Virus record (IMG/VR): IMGVR_UViG_3300021960_000363
Location: 1-28,934 of that record
Reading direction: 5' to 3' (one strand)
Source of the DNA: a virus
Length of the DNA stretch: 28,934 nt
Every line of letters begins with the position of its first letter. Position 1 is the stretch's first letter. The position numbers and the translations under genes are program-made. Positions 1 through 6,223 of the stretch are shown here, in pieces. The notes beneath the pieces were generated by a model. That model was not told where the DNA came from. It made no database searches and saw only the letters and a list, made by a program, of their open reading frames with translations.

Positions 1-387
1 ACGCACGCGCGCAACAAGGCCGACCCGTGGGAGGGCGTCCCAGCGCTGAGCGCGCTGTTTGAAAACGGGAAGGTGATTATACCCTCGCGCACGGACACCG
101 ACCGCGAGCGCGTCGAGCCGCTGATACATGAGCTCTTTTCACTTGGAAAAGAGCGGCATGATGATTGCGTTATGAGCTTATGGATAGCTGAAACTTGGCT
201 GAGAAAGAGCAGTTTTACATATTCTCTCAGCTTTGGCGATGGGGGCGAGATCACCGGCACCAGCGACGAGCGCCTAGCGGGCGGCGCAGATGATGAGCTC
301 GACACGCACGAGCAGATAGAGGCTCGCGCAAATGAGCGCGATAGTGATAGAATATGGACGAGCTTGCCAGGCTATGGACGCCATTAA
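1..387 (+). CDS. terL: Terminase large subunit, C-terminal fragment (5' end outside window)
   Basis: The frame is open from base 1 and ends at TAA 385-387, giving 128 residues of a gene that starts before the window. The segment RHDDCVMSLWIAETWL matches the last conserved motif of the RNase H-fold nuclease domain of large terminases: an acidic HDD pair followed by an amphipathic helix. The upstream stretch KVIIPSRTDTDRERVEPLIHEL also fits that domain. This domain cuts concatemeric DNA during packaging into the prohead. The ATPase domain is not in the window. Internally, 130-235 is less GC-rich than the surroundings and contains a perfect hairpin (132-154). Assignment by family motif is strong; a holin or other gene is not plausible. 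Confidence 0.88.
   Translation, partial: THARNKADPWEGVPALSALFENGKVIIPSRTDTDRERVEPLIHELFSLGKERHDDCVMSLWIAETWLRKSSFTYSLSFGDGGEITGTSDERLAGGADDELDTHEQIEARANERDSDRIWTSLPGYGRH
132..154. repeat. Perfect inverted repeat inside terL
   Basis: GCTCTTTTC (132-140) and GAAAAGAGC (146-154) are a perfect 9-bp inverted repeat around a 5-base loop ACTTG. A second, weaker pair follows: GCTGAGA 198-204 with TCTCAGC 225-231. Both sit in a locally AT-richer part of the terminase coding sequence. There is no following T-run, so they are not obvious terminators. A packaging-site or RNA-processing role is only a guess. Confidence 0.5.
345..353 (+). promoter_or_regulatory. Possible extended -10 element (TGATAGAAT)
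   Basis: TG-A-TAGAAT lies 50 bases before the ATG at 403 and differs at one position from the TGATATAAT elements at 1025 and 22816. No -35 hexamer is visible at 15-19 bases upstream. It lies within the end of terL. Weak on its own and listed because of the repeated match. Confidence 0.3.
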
Positions 388-402
388 CCGAAGGGTTAGA
401 AC

Positions 403-726
403 ATGATCGAGACGCACATTTTTACAGCCGCGGGCGGCGCCGACCTCCGCGTAGAAAAGCACCACCTAAAGGGCCAGGGGCTCGCGGACTTTTACAGAAA
501 CGCGCAGATCAGCGCCGAGGGGCTGAGCGGCGGAACCTTCAGCGTTTATTACCGCGTGCCAGGCGGGAGCACTTGGCGCGCCCATGTAGAGGGCGCGACT
601 GAGAACGATGTTATAGTGATGAGCGGCGACCGCGGGCCCCTCGCGGAGGCGCTGCTAGTCACTTTCGCGGGCGTGGGCGGCGCAGATGTGCGGGTGATCA
701 TTAACCTCTCAGCGCGGGGGCTTTGA
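403..726 (+). CDS. Hypothetical phage protein, probable virion accessory
   Basis: This 107-residue protein follows terL by 15 bases. It is rich in Gly, Ala and Val with alternating beta-type segments (GTFSVYYRVPGGSTWRAHV, DVIVMSGDRG, DVRVIINLSARGL). It has no signal peptide, membrane segment or catalytic motif that I recognise. Its place at the head of a fibre block suggests a small beta-rich structural protein. The last sense codon and stop read CTT TGA (721-726), and the next gene starts one base later in the +1 frame. A +1 slip would therefore fuse the two products into 206 residues (see findings). Function unknown. Confidence 0.75.
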   Translation: MIETHIFTAAGGADLRVEKHHLKGQGLADFYRNAQISAEGLSGGTFSVYYRVPGGSTWRAHVEGATENDVIVMSGDRGPLAEALLVTFAGVGGADVRVIINLSARGL

Positions 727-727
727 T

Positions 728-1024
728 ATGGCCACGCTCACCGGCGACCTAGTTATCGCGGGCGGCGGAGATGTAGCGCTCAATACCCAGATTGAGAGCT
801 TCACCATCGCGGCGCCCCCCTCCAACACCTACACGCTCACGGACAGCCCCGCCGCGGACACCACCGGCGACCTCATCATCACGCTTACTCTAAACGGGTG
901 GACAGCGGAGCAAGGGCGCGACTACAGCGTAAGCGGCGCGGTGATTACTTGGAGCTCGCCCGATGTGGCGCTAGAGGCGGGTGAGCGCCTAGTAGCTGTT
1001 TATCAGCCTCGCCTCACCCCTTAA
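728..1024 (+). CDS. Hypothetical beta-rich phage protein, probable fibre accessory
   Basis: 98 residues beginning at ATG 728, one base after the TGA of the preceding gene, with GGGGG at 716-720 as a likely ribosome-binding site. The sequence alternates short hydrophobic and Thr/Gly-rich segments (DLIITLTLNGWTAEQGRDYS, AVITWSSPDVALEAGERLVA). This resembles small beta-sandwich modules of phage fibres, where a phrase like GRDYSVSGAVITW is common. It ends at TAA 1022-1024, directly before a promoter-like TGATATAAT. It is probably co-translated with the gene at 403. No specific function can be assigned. Confidence 0.75.
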   Translation: MATLTGDLVIAGGGDVALNTQIESFTIAAPPSNTYTLTDSPAADTTGDLIITLTLNGWTAEQGRDYSVSGAVITWSSPDVALEAGERLVAVYQPRLTP

Positions 1025-1033
1025 TGATATAAT
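1025..1033 (+). promoter_or_regulatory. Extended -10 promoter TGATATAAT
   Basis: TG at 1025-1026, one spacer base, then a perfect TATAAT at 1028-1033, in the gap directly after the stop of the 728 gene and 40 bases before the ATG at 1073. No good -35 box is seen, as is usual for extended -10 promoters. The same nonamer occurs at 22816-22824. Transcription would start near 1040, at the edge of a ten-C run. Confidence 0.6.
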
Positions 1034-1040
1034 CAGCACA

Positions 1041-1050
1041 CCCCCCCCCC
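1041..1050 (+). repeat. Homopolymeric C10 tract in the leader of a fibre gene
   Basis: Ten consecutive C, preceded by CACA, lie between the TATAAT at 1028-1033 and the ribosome-binding site AGAAGGAA (about 1057-1064) of the fibre gene. The tract is at or just past the predicted transcription start. Confidence 0.85.
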
Positions 1051-1072
1051 TCTACAGAGAAGGAACCGCACA

Positions 1073-2218
1073 ATGGCACTCATTAAGGGCAAGCAGCTTG
1101 CAGGGCAGACAATCGACACCCGCGAGCTAAAGGACTCGGCCGTCACCCTCGCGAAAATCGCGGACACGCAGATTACAAGCGCTAAGCTAAACATCGACGG
1201 CCAGGCCTGGGATTTTAGCGCCTCTAGCGCTTTCAGCGTGCCGGAGCCGTCGAGCTCCGCGCACGCCGCGTCTAAGGGCTACGTTGACGGGCGCATTAAC
1301 GGCGCGGTGCAGGGCCTCGATGTTAAGGCTTCTGTGCGCCTCGCTTCTGTTCTAGGCGACCTCGCCAGCTTCACCTATAGCGGCGGCGTGCTAACGCAGC
1401 AGGTTCTAGCCGCTATCACCATTGACGGCGTGACCCCCGCGAGCGGCGACCGAATTCTAGTGCGCCACATGAGCACCGCCAGCGAGAACGGCATTTACAC
1501 CATCTCGCAGGTGGGCGACGGCTCAAGCGTGGCGTGGACGCTCACCCGCGCCGCGGACTTTGACAGCAGCGCGGAGGCCTCGCCGGGCTCATTTACCTTT
1601 GTCGAGGAGGGTAACACCCTAGCCGATACGGGGTGGGTGATGAGCGAGGACGGGCCTATCACGCTCGACACCTCCGATATCACTTTTACGCAGTTCTCTA
1701 GCGCGGGTGTGGTCAACGCCGGCGACGGGCTAGGCAAGACGGGCAATGATCTATTTGTGAAGGTCAAGAGCGACGGCGGCCTAGAGATCACCAGCGACGA
1801 GCTCAACATCAAGCTAAAGAACAGCTCAGTCCTCACGGACGCGAGCGGGCTTGAGGTGGGCCTGAACGCTGAGGGCTCTATCGCGATCAAGGGCGCCGCG
1901 GGCCTCGCCGCGCCGATCATGCGCCCCCAGGCGGGCCTTGCCGTCGCCTCGACCATCTCGACCGACGACACCGATAGCGGGCTCAGCCTCGCCGCGACGC
2001 CCCCCGCGGGGGGCTTTGTGCAGGTGCTAATCAACGGCGTGATGATCGAGCTAGGCGACGGCGCAAAGGATAAGGACGGCTATTTTACGGGCGACAACGG
2101 CACCACCGCGCGCGCGCATAACGCGCTTGCGAGCGGTGATAAGTTCTTTTGGAACGGCTCAAGTGTTTTCGCCCTAGAGACTAGCGACCGCGTCGATTTC
2201 CTTTTCTCGCGCATTTAA
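1073..2218 (+). CDS. Phage tail/head fibre protein
   Basis: 381 residues, ATG 1073, preceded by AGAAGGAA. The N-terminal part (IDTRELKDSAVTLAKIAD, QITSAKL) is the heptad-like repeat common at the start of phage fibres. ASKGYVDGRI (about residues 66-75) is a hallmark fibre motif. Residues about 120-210 (ENGIYTISQVGDGSSVAWTL, RAADFDSSAEASPGSFTF, then VEEGN, DTGWVMS and a DITFTQF segment) match a widespread fibre module. The protein is thus a trimeric adsorption or head-decoration fibre. By eye it contains no ATA isoleucine codon, unlike most genes here but like the capsid and scaffold genes, and it has its own promoter-like element, suggesting high expression. It could be a head fibre rather than a tail fibre; the exact place in the virion is not visible. 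Confidence 0.85.
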   Translation: MALIKGKQLAGQTIDTRELKDSAVTLAKIADTQITSAKLNIDGQAWDFSASSAFSVPEPSSSAHAASKGYVDGRINGAVQGLDVKASVRLASVLGDLASFTYSGGVLTQQVLAAITIDGVTPASGDRILVRHMSTASENGIYTISQVGDGSSVAWTLTRAADFDSSAEASPGSFTFVEEGNTLADTGWVMSEDGPITLDTSDITFTQFSSAGVVNAGDGLGKTGNDLFVKVKSDGGLEITSDELNIKLKNSSVLTDASGLEVGLNAEGSIAIKGAAGLAAPIMRPQAGLAVASTISTDDTDSGLSLAATPPAGGFVQVLINGVMIELGDGAKDKDGYFTGDNGTTARAHNALASGDKFFWNGSSVFALETSDRVDFLFSRI

Positions 2219-2331
2219 GGGCGCGCTAGACTGAGGGGGCGCTGAGCCCCTCAAACCCCGCGAGGGGGGGCGGCGCAGAGCGCTAGAAGCGCGAGCCGCA
2301 GACCTCGACCAATCGCACCAGGAGCCCCCGA
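2219..2331 (+). other. Intergenic leader with three consecutive hairpins
   Basis: This 113-base gap holds three adjacent potential hairpins: TGAGGGG 2232-2238 with CCCCTCA 2247-2253; CCCC 2256-2259 closing a GCGA (GNRA-type) tetraloop with GGGG 2264-2267; and GCGCT 2280-2284 with AGCGC 2288-2292 around a 3-base loop. No T-run follows, so a classical intrinsic terminator is not supported. The ribosome-binding site AGGAG (2320-2324) lies after the hairpins. It may attenuate or process the transcript between an abundant fibre and the next gene. Confidence 0.5.
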
Positions 2332-3201
2332 ATGAGCCGCATAGCTGCTAAGCAGGTTAAACTAACGAACCCCGCCCCAAGCGGCGCCGGCGCCGTGCTC
2401 TACACGGAGGGCGCGGGAATAGCCGCGAACGCCGCGCTATGCTTTGACGACACGAGCGGACAGCCCCGTCTAGGTGTGGGTGTAGTAGCGGCGCCTCAGG
2501 CGCTGCTCCACCTCCAGGCGGACGAGAGCAACGAGGGCGCGCTAATCATCGAGCAAAATAACGCCTTTGCGGACGGGCCCGACATTACTTTTAGAAAGAG
2601 CCGCGGCACGCCGGCGAGCCCCGCGGGCGTAAACACGGGCGACAGCGTGGGCGGGATAGGCGCGCTAAAGTACACGGGCAGCGCCTACCAGAACATAGGC
2701 GGCTACAGGTGGACAATATCAAGCGCGACGGCGAGCGCGTTTAGCCTACAGACACAGACGGGCAGCGTTACAGACACGCGCCTAGAGATCACCGACGCGG
2801 GCGCCTTGCGCCTCGCGCAGAGCTACACGCTACCCACGGCGGACGGCACCGCGGGCCAAGTGCTCACGACCGACGGCGCGGGCGCTGTTAGTTGGGGCGC
2901 GGGCGGAGGCGGCGGGGGGGGCGTCTCATGGACATATGAGCGAAAGAGCGCAGACTTTACAGCCGTCGCGGGCTACCACTACAGCATAGACACAACGGGC
3001 GGCGCCGTAGCGGTGACGCTGCCCGCGAGCTCGACGGCGGCCGCCGCGATACGCTTTAAGCTGCGCGCGGGCTCTAACGCTATCACGCTAACGCCAGACG
3101 GCAGCGACACCATAGACGGCGCGAGCAGTTACACAATCAGCAACCCCGCCCAGGCTAACGAGCTTGTGGACAGCGGGCTAGGCGCTTGGGAGGTGTTTTG
3201 A
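2332..3201 (+). CDS. Phage fibre-like structural protein
   Basis: 289 residues, ATG 2332 with AGGAG seven bases upstream. The middle segment TLPTADGTAGQVLTTDGAG followed by AVSW (about residues 167-188) is a widespread phage fibre motif that links the shaft to a C-terminal head. A Gly run (GAGGGGGGG, about 190-198) then forms a flexible linker to a beta-rich C-terminal domain with repeated short strands (GGAVAVTLPASS, ITLTPDGSDTIDGASSYTI). This last part resembles a small head or tip domain. The Gly linker is coded partly by eight consecutive G (2914-2921). The gene ends one base into the ATG of the next. Probably part of the adsorption apparatus; receptor unknown. Confidence 0.78.
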   Translation: MSRIAAKQVKLTNPAPSGAGAVLYTEGAGIAANAALCFDDTSGQPRLGVGVVAAPQALLHLQADESNEGALIIEQNNAFADGPDITFRKSRGTPASPAGVNTGDSVGGIGALKYTGSAYQNIGGYRWTISSATASAFSLQTQTGSVTDTRLEITDAGALRLAQSYTLPTADGTAGQVLTTDGAGAVSWGAGGGGGGGVSWTYERKSADFTAVAGYHYSIDTTGGAVAVTLPASSTAAAAIRFKLRAGSNAITLTPDGSDTIDGASSYTISNPAQANELVDSGLGAWEVF

Positions 3202-3551
3202 TGTTTACGACACAGAAGATAACAGCGGCCCACGCCGTGGGCTCAATAGTAGCCTTTGATGAGGCGCTAGGCGCGTGGGGGCTCGCACAAGATAGCAGCG
3301 CCCTTGTGGGTGTGGTGAACGGCGAGCCCTTTGAGCACGAGGGCGCCCTTTATGCACCCGTGACCTTTGGGGGCGTCGCTTTTGCGCTTGCAGCGCGCGA
3401 CATACCGCCGCAGGGCGGGGGCCTCGCAATCGAAAACGGGCGCGCCTATGTGGGCCCGCTCGCGCTCGACCGCGCGGGCGAGGTGGCCCCGCTCTCTTTT
3501 GACCAGGCGCCACCCTCCGCGGGTGACCTGATATTAATTTTCTTGCGATAA
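3201..3551 (+). CDS. Hypothetical small phage protein (possible virion accessory)
   Basis: 116 residues from ATG 3201, which overlaps the preceding TGA by one base. This ATG is preferred over an in-frame TTG at 3186 because GGGAGG (3188-3193) sits just upstream. The protein starts MFTTQKITAAHAVGSIVAFD and contains GVVNGEPFEHEGALYAPVTF and ALAARDIPPQGGGLAIENGR. These short beta segments resemble the small capsid-decoration or fibre-assembly type, with LVGVVNG reminiscent of surface-exposed beta-barrels. There is no membrane segment. Translational coupling to the fibre gene before it suggests a partner or chaperone of that fibre. Function not recognised. Confidence 0.7.
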   Translation: MFTTQKITAAHAVGSIVAFDEALGAWGLAQDSSALVGVVNGEPFEHEGALYAPVTFGGVAFALAARDIPPQGGGLAIENGRAYVGPLALDRAGEVAPLSFDQAPPSAGDLILIFLR

Positions 3552-3563
3552 GAGAGGGCGCCC

Positions 3564-4214
3564 GTGAGCTACAACGCGCACAAGATAAATAACAAGGCGC
3601 CAACCGCCGCGGGCGCTGTTTCGCTCGCCGTGGACGACTTGAGCGATGTTGACACAACAGGAATAACGAGCGGAGAAACACTAGCCTATAACGCCACCTC
3701 GACAAAGTGGGAGCCTAGCGCTATGCCAACGGGCGCGCAGGGCTATATCTTTATGGGCACCGATATAAATAACTACAGCACTACAGCCTCACCAAGCACC
3801 TACACCAGCGGCGCCCAGCTCTATTTTCAAAACACCAACGCGCACAACACAATCAGCGGCTCCACAATCAGCCTCGCCCCTAGCTCTTCAATATGGTACG
3901 GAGATATTGAGCTACCCGCGGGTAAATACTCGATTATGAGCAATAGCGGCGCGCTATTCTCATCTACGGGCTATATGGCCTTTTCATGGAAGCGTACCGA
4001 CACGGGCGATACAATATCAAGCATAGGCGTTAAGGGCGCAGACATAACAACCTACCCCGCCGCAGAGGGGAGCTGTTTAGGCGCTTTTATATTGAGCGCC
4101 ACTACGACTATTAGATGTACTATTGACGGCGTAACGGGCTTAAGCGTGAGTGCCACGCAGACAAACGGCCAGGCGATAGTGCCGAGTTTTGTTTTAATCC
4201 GTAAGGTGACATAG
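3564..4214 (+). CDS. Tail fibre/receptor-binding-like protein, paralogue A
   Basis: 216 residues from GTG 3564, with AGAGAGGG upstream; stop TAG 4212-4214. The N-terminus has VSLAVDDLSDVDTTG and GETLAYNATSTKWEPS (residues about 20-52), a standard fibre motif of the DLSDV...G..L.Y....W type. The rest is a beta-rich domain with SSSIWYGDIELPAGKYSIMS, which resembles the C1q/TNF-like jelly-roll heads at many fibre tips. Its N-terminal 55 residues resemble those of the next gene. GC is lower and codons such as AAT, ATA and TTA are more frequent than in flanking genes, consistent with recent acquisition of a receptor-binding head. C1q-like is inference from pattern only. Confidence 0.75.
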   Translation: MSYNAHKINNKAPTAAGAVSLAVDDLSDVDTTGITSGETLAYNATSTKWEPSAMPTGAQGYIFMGTDINNYSTTASPSTYTSGAQLYFQNTNAHNTISGSTISLAPSSSIWYGDIELPAGKYSIMSNSGALFSSTGYMAFSWKRTDTGDTISSIGVKGADITTYPAAEGSCLGAFILSATTTIRCTIDGVTGLSVSATQTNGQAIVPSFVLIRKVT

Positions 4215-4217
4215 AAA

Positions 4218-4874
4218 ATGGCACACAACGCGGGCGCCGTTAACGCTCTAGCCCTCACAGAGCAAACAACAATCGAGCTCAACGACCTAATAGGCGGCAC
4301 GCTCACGGGGGGGAATGTATTAATAGCACAGGGGGGCGGCGCGTGGACAGCGGCCCCCGTGCCAACAGGGGGCGACGAGACACGGGGCGCAGCGCTCACG
4401 GCAACGGCGCCAGGCACGGGAACCGACCCCTCAGTAGCCTCAAATAACTCAGTCCGCTCATACCCGTTTTATATAAACGCGGGGCAAAACCTAAACACGA
4501 ACGGCGTAACTTATTTAGGGAGCGAGAGCATTTTCGGGGCTGAATGGAACACGCAATTTAGAATAGACACGGCGGGCGTATGGCTTATAGTGGCGCAATT
4601 ACCTTTTAATCAAACATCAGCAACAACCGCGTTTTACTCGGTAACAATCACAACGGCCTTAACAGGTACGCCCTCAGCATCTACAACGAAGGGCCCGCTT
4701 TACTCTCAAAAACTCGACCAATACAAGCGCCCAGGGCTTTACGCCGCAGTTTTAAATATAACGAGCGTCCCCTTTTCTTTTCGCTTTGCTAATTATAATG
4801 TAATTTCAGTTGTAAAAAATGTGCAGCCTTCAAGGGCACAGCTACAATACTTAGAAATCACGCGCCTAGCGTAA
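4218..4874 (+). CDS. Tail fibre/receptor-binding-like protein, paralogue B
   Basis: 218 residues, ATG 4218 three bases after the previous stop. The first ~55 residues (MAHNAGAVNAL, IELNDLIGGTLTGGNVLIAQ, GGAWTAAPVPTGG) keep the pattern of the preceding gene's N-terminus: M-x-x-NA, a DL in the same position, a G..L step, a W and a final P-x-PTG. The C-terminal ~150 residues differ. FRIDTAGVWLIVAQLPF and LYAAVLNITSVPFSFRFANY look like a C1q/TNF-type beta sandwich. GC is again lower than in neighbours. Most simply, a tandem duplication of a fibre with an exchanged head, possibly broadening receptor range. Confidence 0.72.
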   Translation: MAHNAGAVNALALTEQTTIELNDLIGGTLTGGNVLIAQGGGAWTAAPVPTGGDETRGAALTATAPGTGTDPSVASNNSVRSYPFYINAGQNLNTNGVTYLGSESIFGAEWNTQFRIDTAGVWLIVAQLPFNQTSATTAFYSVTITTALTGTPSASTTKGPLYSQKLDQYKRPGLYAAVLNITSVPFSFRFANYNVISVVKNVQPSRAQLQYLEITRLA

Positions 4875-4886
4875 GGGGCCGCGCCC

Positions 4887-5177
4887 ATGTTTGACATTAA
4901 GACGCTACTCAGCCCGCCGCGCTTGTGGTGGGCGCTCGCCGGTGTGGGGTGCGTGCTCGCGCTCGCGCTATGGCCAACGCGCGCGGAGCCCGTGGCGCTG
5001 ATAGCCGCGATGATGGGGGGGCTCATACGCGACGCCAAGCGGGAGCAGCGGCGCGCGGCTGAGCGCGGCGAGCAGCTCGACGGGGGCGAGGTGATCACAA
5101 CCACCCAGACGGCGCGCGAGGTCGAGGCGGCGCGCGCTGAGGGCGAGAAGGAGGCGCGGGCGTGGCTCGATCAATAA
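4887..5177 (+). CDS. Holin-like membrane protein
   Basis: 96 residues with two closely spaced hydrophobic segments: about residues 13-29 (LWWALAGVGCVLALALW) and about 35-47 (PVALIAAMMGGLI). A strongly charged, Glu/Arg-rich C-terminal tail follows (about 50-96). Small size, two membrane helices and a charged tail fit a class II-type holin. Such a protein forms the inner-membrane lesions that release the endolysin at the end of infection. The neighbours support this: a coiled-coil membrane-associated protein overlaps its 3' end and a CHAP endolysin follows. No family was recognised by sequence, so the call rests on topology and context. Confidence 0.7.
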   Translation: MFDIKTLLSPPRLWWALAGVGCVLALALWPTRAEPVALIAAMMGGLIRDAKREQRRAAERGEQLDGGEVITTTQTAREVEAARAEGEKEARAWLDQ

Positions 5178-5608
5178 TATTAGCGGCGAGCGCCTTAAGC
5201 GGGCTATGGACACTCAGCGACGGGCGCCAAGAGCGGCGCCCCTGCCCCCCGCTGAGCGCTTACGCGGACGGGGGCCCCGTGAGGGTGCCCGAGGGCTGCA
5301 CGGCAGAGCGCGCGGGTGTGTGGGTGGCGCCCGCGCGCTATGTAGAGGGCGCGGGCGAGCTCGCGGCGTTGAGGGCTGAGGTGGAGGGGCTCAAGCGCGA
5401 GCGCGACGAGGCGCGCGCGGCGCGTCGAGAGCTCAGCGAGCAGCTAAACGACACGCTCGCCGCCCAGGTGGAGCGCTTGAAGCTGATAGAGGCGCTATGC
5501 GCGCCGCGCGCGCCCGAGCCCTGCCCCGTATGGACACCGCGCGGCGAGGGGGCGCTAGTGGGGGGGCTAGTGTGCGGCGCGCTTTATCTAGGCGATAAAA
5601 TCCGCTAA
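5162..5608 (+). CDS. Coiled-coil protein of the lysis cassette, possibly spanin/Rz-like
   Basis: 148 residues from GTG 5162, overlapping the holin gene by 16 bases. It has a short hydrophobic N-terminus (MARSIILAASALSGLWTL), a central heptad-rich charged stretch (about residues 60-115, with EGLKRERDEARAARRELSEQ) and a hydrophobic C-terminus (GALVGGLVCGALYLG). An N-terminal anchor plus a periplasmic coiled coil is the usual design of an i-spanin (Rz), and its place between holin and endolysin agrees. I see no lipobox and no embedded Rz1 frame, and the hydrophobic C-terminus is unusual for Rz. If it is a spanin, the host is Gram-negative. A lysis-regulator role is the alternative. Confidence 0.5.
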   Translation: MARSIILAASALSGLWTLSDGRQERRPCPPLSAYADGGPVRVPEGCTAERAGVWVAPARYVEGAGELAALRAEVEGLKRERDEARAARRELSEQLNDTLAAQVERLKLIEALCAPRAPEPCPVWTPRGEGALVGGLVCGALYLGDKIR

Positions 5609-5641
5609 TATCGCGCCGATAGCCACGAAGGAGGCGCACCC

Positions 5642-6220
5642 ATGCAGAGCCCTAAGACCACAGCGCCCGCGCCCATCGAGGCGCCCGCTCACCAGACCGC
5701 CGGCGAGCGCGCAGTAGAGCGCGCGCTGATCGAATGGCGCCAGGACATACGCGAGCCGCGCGGGAAGGTGGCCGACGGCCCGATACTCACGCGCTATATC
5801 CGCGAGGGGCTAGGGTGGACTTGGATTGAGGACTACCAAAACCGCGCCTTTGAGTGGTGCGGGGCTTTTGCGGCGTGGGCGTGGCGCGAGGCGCTGAGCG
5901 CTGAGGTGAGGAAGAAGCACATCGCGAGCACATACCGCCTCAGAGAATGGGCGCGGAACACCTCGCGCGAGGTGGGGGGGCTGAGCGCGGCGCGCCCCGG
6001 TGATATTGCCGTAGTAGGCGAGCGTAAGGCGTGGGGTGATCATATAACGCTCATCGAGCGCGTTGAGGAGGACGGGAGCGGCGCATGGACAATAGAGGGC
6101 AACGCGACGGGCGAGGGCCCCACGCCAGGCGCTAAGATGGAGGGCGTTATAAGGCGCTTTAGGCCCGTCGAAACGATCCGCTTTATCTATCGCCCCCTAG
6201 CGATTGACGCGGAGCATTAA
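5642..6220 (+). CDS. Endolysin, CHAP/NlpC-P60-type peptidase
   Basis: 192 residues, ATG 5642, with a strong AAGGAGG (5628-5634) seven bases upstream. The domain begins near residue 40 and shows the order expected for CHAP-type cysteine peptidases. FEWCGAFAAWAWR carries the likely nucleophile Cys73, ARPGDIAVVG leads into the central sheet, WGDHITLIERV carries His134, and WTIEGNATGEG supplies a polar third residue (Asn154). These enzymes cut peptidoglycan peptide bonds or the amide to muramic acid. There is no signal peptide, so export would depend on the holin-like neighbour. There is no clear separate wall-binding domain; the N-terminal ~25 residues are Pro/Ala-rich. A virion-associated lysin is less likely given the lysis context. 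Confidence 0.85.
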   Translation: MQSPKTTAPAPIEAPAHQTAGERAVERALIEWRQDIREPRGKVADGPILTRYIREGLGWTWIEDYQNRAFEWCGAFAAWAWREALSAEVRKKHIASTYRLREWARNTSREVGGLSAARPGDIAVVGERKAWGDHITLIERVEEDGSGAWTIEGNATGEGPTPGAKMEGVIRRFRPVETIRFIYRPLAIDAEH

Positions 6221-6223
6221 GCC

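Noticed and set aside
2914-2921. Run of eight G in a fibre gene as a phase-variable tract
   Set aside because: It codes a glycine linker in a GC-rich gene and is short; could be real but less supported than the C10 tract.
3764-3771. TATAAATA, identical to the T4-type late promoter core
   Set aside because: It lies inside the coding sequence of a lower-GC fibre gene (coding D-I-N-N), with no gene start nearby; likely chance.
5594-5611. GATAAAAT and TAATAT before the endolysin as promoter elements
   Set aside because: They fall in the end of the preceding coding sequence, lack TG or -35 elements, and the lysis genes are close enough to be co-transcribed.
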